From positions 1-9,926 of the forward strand of contig JANQRM010000551.1 of the NCBI GenBank assembly GCA_028284565.1: 9,926 nucleotides of DNA. Direction: 5' to 3'. This DNA comes from Anaerolineae bacterium (GTDB lineage: Bacteria > Chloroflexota > Anaerolineae > Aggregatilineales > Phototrophicaceae). The translations under genes and the position numbers were made by a program. Positions 7,227-9,926 of the stretch are shown in pieces. The notes beneath the pieces were generated by a model, which ran no database searches, was not told the origin of the DNA, and saw only the letters and a list, made by a program, of their open reading frames with translations. The number at the start of each line of letters is the position of its first letter. Position 1 is the first letter of the stretch.

Positions 7227-7234
7227 AGGAGGTG
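7227..7234 (+). promoter_or_regulatory. Near-perfect Shine-Dalgarno with no obvious gene of its own
   Basis: AGGAGGTG is a full complement of the usual 16S 3' end. It is 60 bases before the start of the binding-protein gene, which has its own site (AAGGAG 7284-7289). Two small frames touch it. An ATG at 7224 reads 10 codons (MRRCFTINDK) to TAA 7254-7256, and an ATG at 7246 reads 65 codons out of frame through the binding-protein signal peptide. Neither is convincing as a protein. It could be a ribosome standby site or a leader element for the highly expressed binding protein. Confidence 0.3.
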
Positions 7235-7294
7235 TTTTACGATTAATGATAAATAAAGGATATTGTTTACAAATTCAATTTTTAAGGAGAGAAA

Positions 7295-8902
7295 ATGAAC
7301 CGTCTACGTTTTTCAATTTTAGTTCTATTAGTGATTGCATTGGTACTACCCGCATTGCAATCAGTCGCACAATCCAGCGGAAACCTCATTTGGGGGACAA
7401 ATTCAGAGCCGGAGACATTGGATCCAACTTGTACGTTCTCTAGCATTGCGGATAACCAATACAAAACAATTTATGATTCGCTTGTGTTCTGGGAACCGAG
7501 TGATCAAGAATTCTATCCGTATTTGGCAGAGTCTTGGGAAGTATCCGACGATTTCACATCATTTACGTTTAACCTGCGAGATGATGTCATATTCCATGAT
7601 GGCACACCGTTTAACGCTGAAGCTGTCAAAATTAATTTTGATCGTGTCGCCACCATCGCCGAAAGCGAATCCTGCTCCTCTGCTAGTGTTGCCCAAGCTC
7701 GTTTGGGTTCAACTTATGTATCGACTGAGGTTATTGATGACTTTACCGCCCAAGTCAATTTCAGCGAACCGAACCCTATCTTTCTCGTCGGCGCATCTGA
7801 CCTCTATTTCATGTCTCCGGCATCACTGGAGGAGTTCGGCGATTTAGATATTGGTCGTAACGCAGTTGGCAGTGGTGCCTTTATCTTAGATGAATGGGTA
7901 GATCAATCCTTTATGCGGGTAGTCCGCAATGAAGACTATAACTGGGGACCCGCCAATGCCGCTCACGAAGGTCCAGCACTTTTAGAGAGTGTGACTTGGC
8001 AATTCATTCCCGAAGCGACGACGCGCTTGGCTAGTCTGGAGGCAGGTGAAGTTCATTTCATCAACCGTGTTGAAACCGATCAATTCGTTCAACTTCGAGA
8101 AAATCCGGACCTCGTGACAACATCGCTACCGGGACCGGGAACACCAAATGGATTTCTTCTCAATGCCTCCTTGTCTCCACTAGATGATATCCGTGTAAGG
8201 CAGGCTCTTGGTCATGCATTTGATAGACCGCTATTGTTGGATGTTCTGTTCAACAATACGTTCCCCATTGGTAACGGACCGATTTCTTCTTCCACTTGGT
8301 CCTATTGGGAAGGTGTCAATGATTACAACCAATACGACCCGGCCATGGCACTCGCCTTGTTGGAAGAGGCTGGCTGGACAGACAGTGATGGTGATGGCGT
8401 GTTGGATAAGGACGGTGAGGCTCTAGTGTTATCTCATATGGAACTCTCCACCCTGCCGGATCGCGCAATTGCCGCTGAATTTATTCAGGCGCAATTAGCT
8501 GAACTGGGTATTCAGTTAGACCTTGAATTTGCTGAAGCCGGTGTAGTTGTCGAGGAGTGTCACGGAGCGCGGCGACATGTTTGTGGTCTACGTTGGCGTA
8601 TGGCTGACCCATCTACTCTCAGTGTGATGTGGTCATCGGCTAACATCGGCACGGGATTCAATTGGTCGCATCTACCTGATGAAGAAATTGACAATCTGTT
8701 AGCGGCTGGTTCCGCCGAAGCTGACCGTGAAGCGCGGCGACAGATTTATGAGGATTTGCAGAAGCGTATCATGGACCTCGCAATCTGGATTCCGTTGTGG
8801 GATGTGCAAATCACCCATGGGTCTGCCCCTGAATTCCAAGGTTGGAAAGCCCTGAACAATCCTGAATATGTTTGGCTTTATGATGCCACTGTAAGCGAAT
8901 AG
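7295..8902 (+). CDS. ABC transporter solute-binding protein, family 5 (peptide/nickel/opine type)
   Basis: This is the extracytoplasmic receptor (535 aa) that delivers substrate to the DppB/DppC-type permeases. Residues 1-25 form a Sec signal peptide (basic MNRLR, hydrophobic core, SVA before Q26). There is no lipobox Cys, so it is not a standard lipoprotein. The family 5 signature spans about 76-112 (YLAESWEVSDD ... FHDGTPFNAEAVK). Later landmarks are VRQALGHAFDR, EEAGWTDSDGDGVLDKDGE (a Ca-site-like loop frequent in the family) and LRWRMADPSTLSVMW ... FNWSHLPDEEIDNLL near the C terminus. Length is normal. The start ATG 7295 has AAGGAG five bases upstream. Its gene is separated from the permeases by two enzyme genes. 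Binding-protein sequence alone does not reveal whether the ligand is a peptide, amine, glycoside or opine. Confidence 0.94.
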   Translation: MNRLRFSILVLLVIALVLPALQSVAQSSGNLIWGTNSEPETLDPTCTFSSIADNQYKTIYDSLVFWEPSDQEFYPYLAESWEVSDDFTSFTFNLRDDVIFHDGTPFNAEAVKINFDRVATIAESESCSSASVAQARLGSTYVSTEVIDDFTAQVNFSEPNPIFLVGASDLYFMSPASLEEFGDLDIGRNAVGSGAFILDEWVDQSFMRVVRNEDYNWGPANAAHEGPALLESVTWQFIPEATTRLASLEAGEVHFINRVETDQFVQLRENPDLVTTSLPGPGTPNGFLLNASLSPLDDIRVRQALGHAFDRPLLLDVLFNNTFPIGNGPISSSTWSYWEGVNDYNQYDPAMALALLEEAGWTDSDGDGVLDKDGEALVLSHMELSTLPDRAIAAEFIQAQLAELGIQLDLEFAEAGVVVEECHGARRHVCGLRWRMADPSTLSVMWSSANIGTGFNWSHLPDEEIDNLLAAGSAEADREARRQIYEDLQKRIMDLAIWIPLWDVQITHGSAPEFQGWKALNNPEYVWLYDATVSE

Positions 8903-8922
8903 ACTCTGAACAACATTAGGTT

Positions 8923-8985
8923 GAGAACACGCTTGCTGTGTGGATCGTTACCGATTAAAAGCACACATAGGCGATGTGTGTTCTC
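8923..8985 (+). promoter_or_regulatory. Inverted repeats with two alternative hairpins between binding protein and dppA-like gene
   Basis: Hairpin one is CACACAT (8962-8968), loop AGGCG, ATGTGTG (8974-8980), a perfect 7-bp stem. Fold two pairs GAGAACAC (8923-8930) with GTGTTCTC (8978-8985), and inside it TGTGTG (8937-8942) with CACACA (8962-8967). The two folds use the same bases and exclude each other. A pyrimidine-rich stretch follows (8979-8993), but there is no run of T, so a normal intrinsic terminator is not supported. An mRNA-stability or attenuation element, giving more binding protein than peptidase, would fit the position. Confidence 0.4.
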
Positions 8986-9030
8986 TTCTCCCTACTAAAA
9001 GACGATGGAATAACACAGGGAGTTCTGTAC

Positions 9031-9861
9031 ATGGACATCTATATTACGCTCGATGTTGAGGGTGTTACAACGGTAACCAATCTAGAACAAATTCGGCACG
9101 GTGAACCAGAATTTAGTGCGACACGTGTCCTACTAACCGAAGAAATCAACGCGGCAATTGATGGTGCTTTAGCCGCAGGTGTCGATGACATATTGGTGAA
9201 TGAAGGACATGGTTCACATCGCAATATCATTCCTAAAGAACTCAACCGCAAGGCTCGGCTCTTGACGGGTCGCAATAAGTTGTTTCATCTCATGCATGGT
9301 ATCGATCGGGGTTTTGAGGCGATGTTTATGATTGGTTACCATGCGGGAGCTGGTAAGCAATATGGCGTACTCAATCACACGTTTCATGCGTTTAACTGCA
9401 CTGTCAATGGTCGCTATATGTCGGAAATTGGGCTTTGCGTCGCTCTGGCTGGCTATCATGGCGTACCGACTGTTCTAGTCACTGGAGATGAAGAATCATG
9501 TCGAGATGCGCTAGACCTTGTTCCGAATATGGAAACGGTTGCGGTTAAAGAGGGTATCAGTGCCGCTTCAGCCATTAATCTCCATCCAGCGGTGGCACAA
9601 GAAAAGATTCGAGATGCCGCCGAAAGCGCGATTAAACGGTTACCAGAAATCCGACCCTTTGTCATCGAGCCACCGCTCACAATGGAACTCGACCTGTATA
9701 GTCCTTTAATGGGCGATATACATGGGCTGATTCCCGGCTGTGTGCGGACTGGTGATCGATCCGTACGCTATGAAGCAGATGATTACGCTGAGATATTTAA
9801 ATTCTTTTTGCTAAGCTCAACACTTTCAATGACGACCTATGGTTTAGGTGTCATGGTATAG
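9031..9861 (+). CDS. dppA: M55-family D-aminopeptidase (DppA type)
   Basis: This 276-aa zinc peptidase of family M55, whose type member is Bacillus subtilis DppA, cleaves N-terminal D-amino acids such as D-Ala from short peptides. Zinc-site residues are at the positions known for DppA: D8 and E10 (TLDVEG), H60 (NEGHGSHRN), H104 (GYHAGAG), and E132, one residue off the Glu133 of DppA. H116 in LNHTFH corresponds to the active-site His region. NGRYMSEIG and VTGDEE are also family blocks. The ATG at 9031 is chosen because it gives this register and has AGGGAG (9017-9022) eight bases upstream; the frame is open to an earlier ATG at 8974 inside the hairpin region. There is no signal peptide, so it acts in the cytoplasm on imported peptides. 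Some M55 proteins may act on other amide substrates, so D-specificity is inferred from the family. Confidence 0.9.
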   Translation: MDIYITLDVEGVTTVTNLEQIRHGEPEFSATRVLLTEEINAAIDGALAAGVDDILVNEGHGSHRNIIPKELNRKARLLTGRNKLFHLMHGIDRGFEAMFMIGYHAGAGKQYGVLNHTFHAFNCTVNGRYMSEIGLCVALAGYHGVPTVLVTGDEESCRDALDLVPNMETVAVKEGISAASAINLHPAVAQEKIRDAAESAIKRLPEIRPFVIEPPLTMELDLYSPLMGDIHGLIPGCVRTGDRSVRYEADDYAEIFKFFLLSSTLSMTTYGLGVMV

Positions 9862-9867
9862 ACAATC

Positions 9868-9921
9868 GTAGTCGGCAGTTGAAGGTTGACCATCACTATC
9901 CGACACCAAAGAGCTGACTAC
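9868..9921 (+). other. Possible stem-loop after the dppA-like gene, at window edge
   Basis: GTAGTCGGC (9868-9876) can pair with GCTGACTAC (9913-9921) with one G-U, enclosing 36 bases; an alternative short stem pairs GTCGG (9871-9875) with CCGAC (9900-9904). It begins 7 bases after the stop codon. The window ends 5 bases past it, so a following T-run cannot be seen. It could be a terminator or chance pairing. Confidence 0.25.
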
Positions 9922-9926
9922 TCATC

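Noticed and set aside
7202..7230. Perfect TTGACA (7202-7207) as a promoter for the binding-protein gene
   Set aside because: No acceptable -10 box lies 15-19 bases downstream; the best candidate is TATGAG with a 15-base spacer.
7246..7443. 65-codon frame overlapping the start of the binding-protein gene
   Set aside because: It runs out of frame through a clear signal peptide and has no recognisable protein features; only the Shine-Dalgarno near it was kept as an observation.
8545..8620. Possible frameshift in the binding protein, since another frame reads GDMFVVYVG near 8566-8592
   Set aside because: The main frame continues directly into LRWRMADPSTLSVMW and FNWSHLPDEEID, which fit the family C-terminal lobe, and the gene has normal length. 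The EECHGARRHVC segment is unusual but does not need a frameshift.
8974..9030. Earlier ATG (8974) for the M55 peptidase
   Set aside because: It lies within the hairpin region and would shift the zinc-site residues by 19; the ATG at 9031 has a good ribosome binding site and puts D8, E10, H60 and H104 in register with B. subtilis DppA.

Overview
The window looks like part of a bacterial chromosome. Every recognisable gene lies on the + strand. Translated sequences are typical of mesophilic bacteria, base composition is moderate, and most genes have canonical purine-rich ribosome binding sites. The style of the solute-binding protein (a Sec signal ending in an A-x-A-like site with no lipobox, and a C-terminal 'LRWRMADPS' type segment), together with molybdenum hydroxylase, SDR and peptide-type ABC genes, reminds me of Chloroflexota. 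That is a low-confidence impression, because there is no marker gene here.

Layout. 1-1310: the C-terminal part of a xanthine dehydrogenase-family molybdopterin-binding subunit that enters from the left edge. 1311-1789: a long non-coding stretch with a strong sigma70-type promoter (TTGACT, 18 bp, TGC-TATAAT) and two inverted repeats that could be operators. 1790-2654: two small tandem paralogous genes of the uncharacterised TIGR04076 family. 2663-5360: a tightly packed block of an SDR oxidoreductase and the two permeases of a peptide/nickel/opine-class ABC transporter (DppB and DppC types), with gaps of 4-8 nt. 5448-7197: a PLP-dependent class I/II aminotransferase and a small metal-type cupin. 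7295-8902: the secreted family 5 solute-binding protein of the transporter. 9031-9861: an M55-family zinc D-aminopeptidase (DppA type). 9862-9926: non-coding, cut by the window edge.

Taken together, 1790-9861 reads as one catabolic or salvage operon. A binding protein captures a peptide-like or amine-containing compound outside the membrane, and DppB/DppC import it. DppA may remove an N-terminal (D-)amino acid, the aminotransferase and SDR would process the amine or alcohol carbon, and the cupin and the two TIGR04076 proteins have unknown roles. The DppA plus Dpp-transporter combination recalls the Bacillus subtilis dppABCDE operon, but the added enzymes and TIGR04076 pair are not part of that operon. 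No ATPase subunit lies in the window. The substrate cannot be read from the sequence. Nothing resembles a defence system, mobile element, CRISPR array, tRNA or rRNA.
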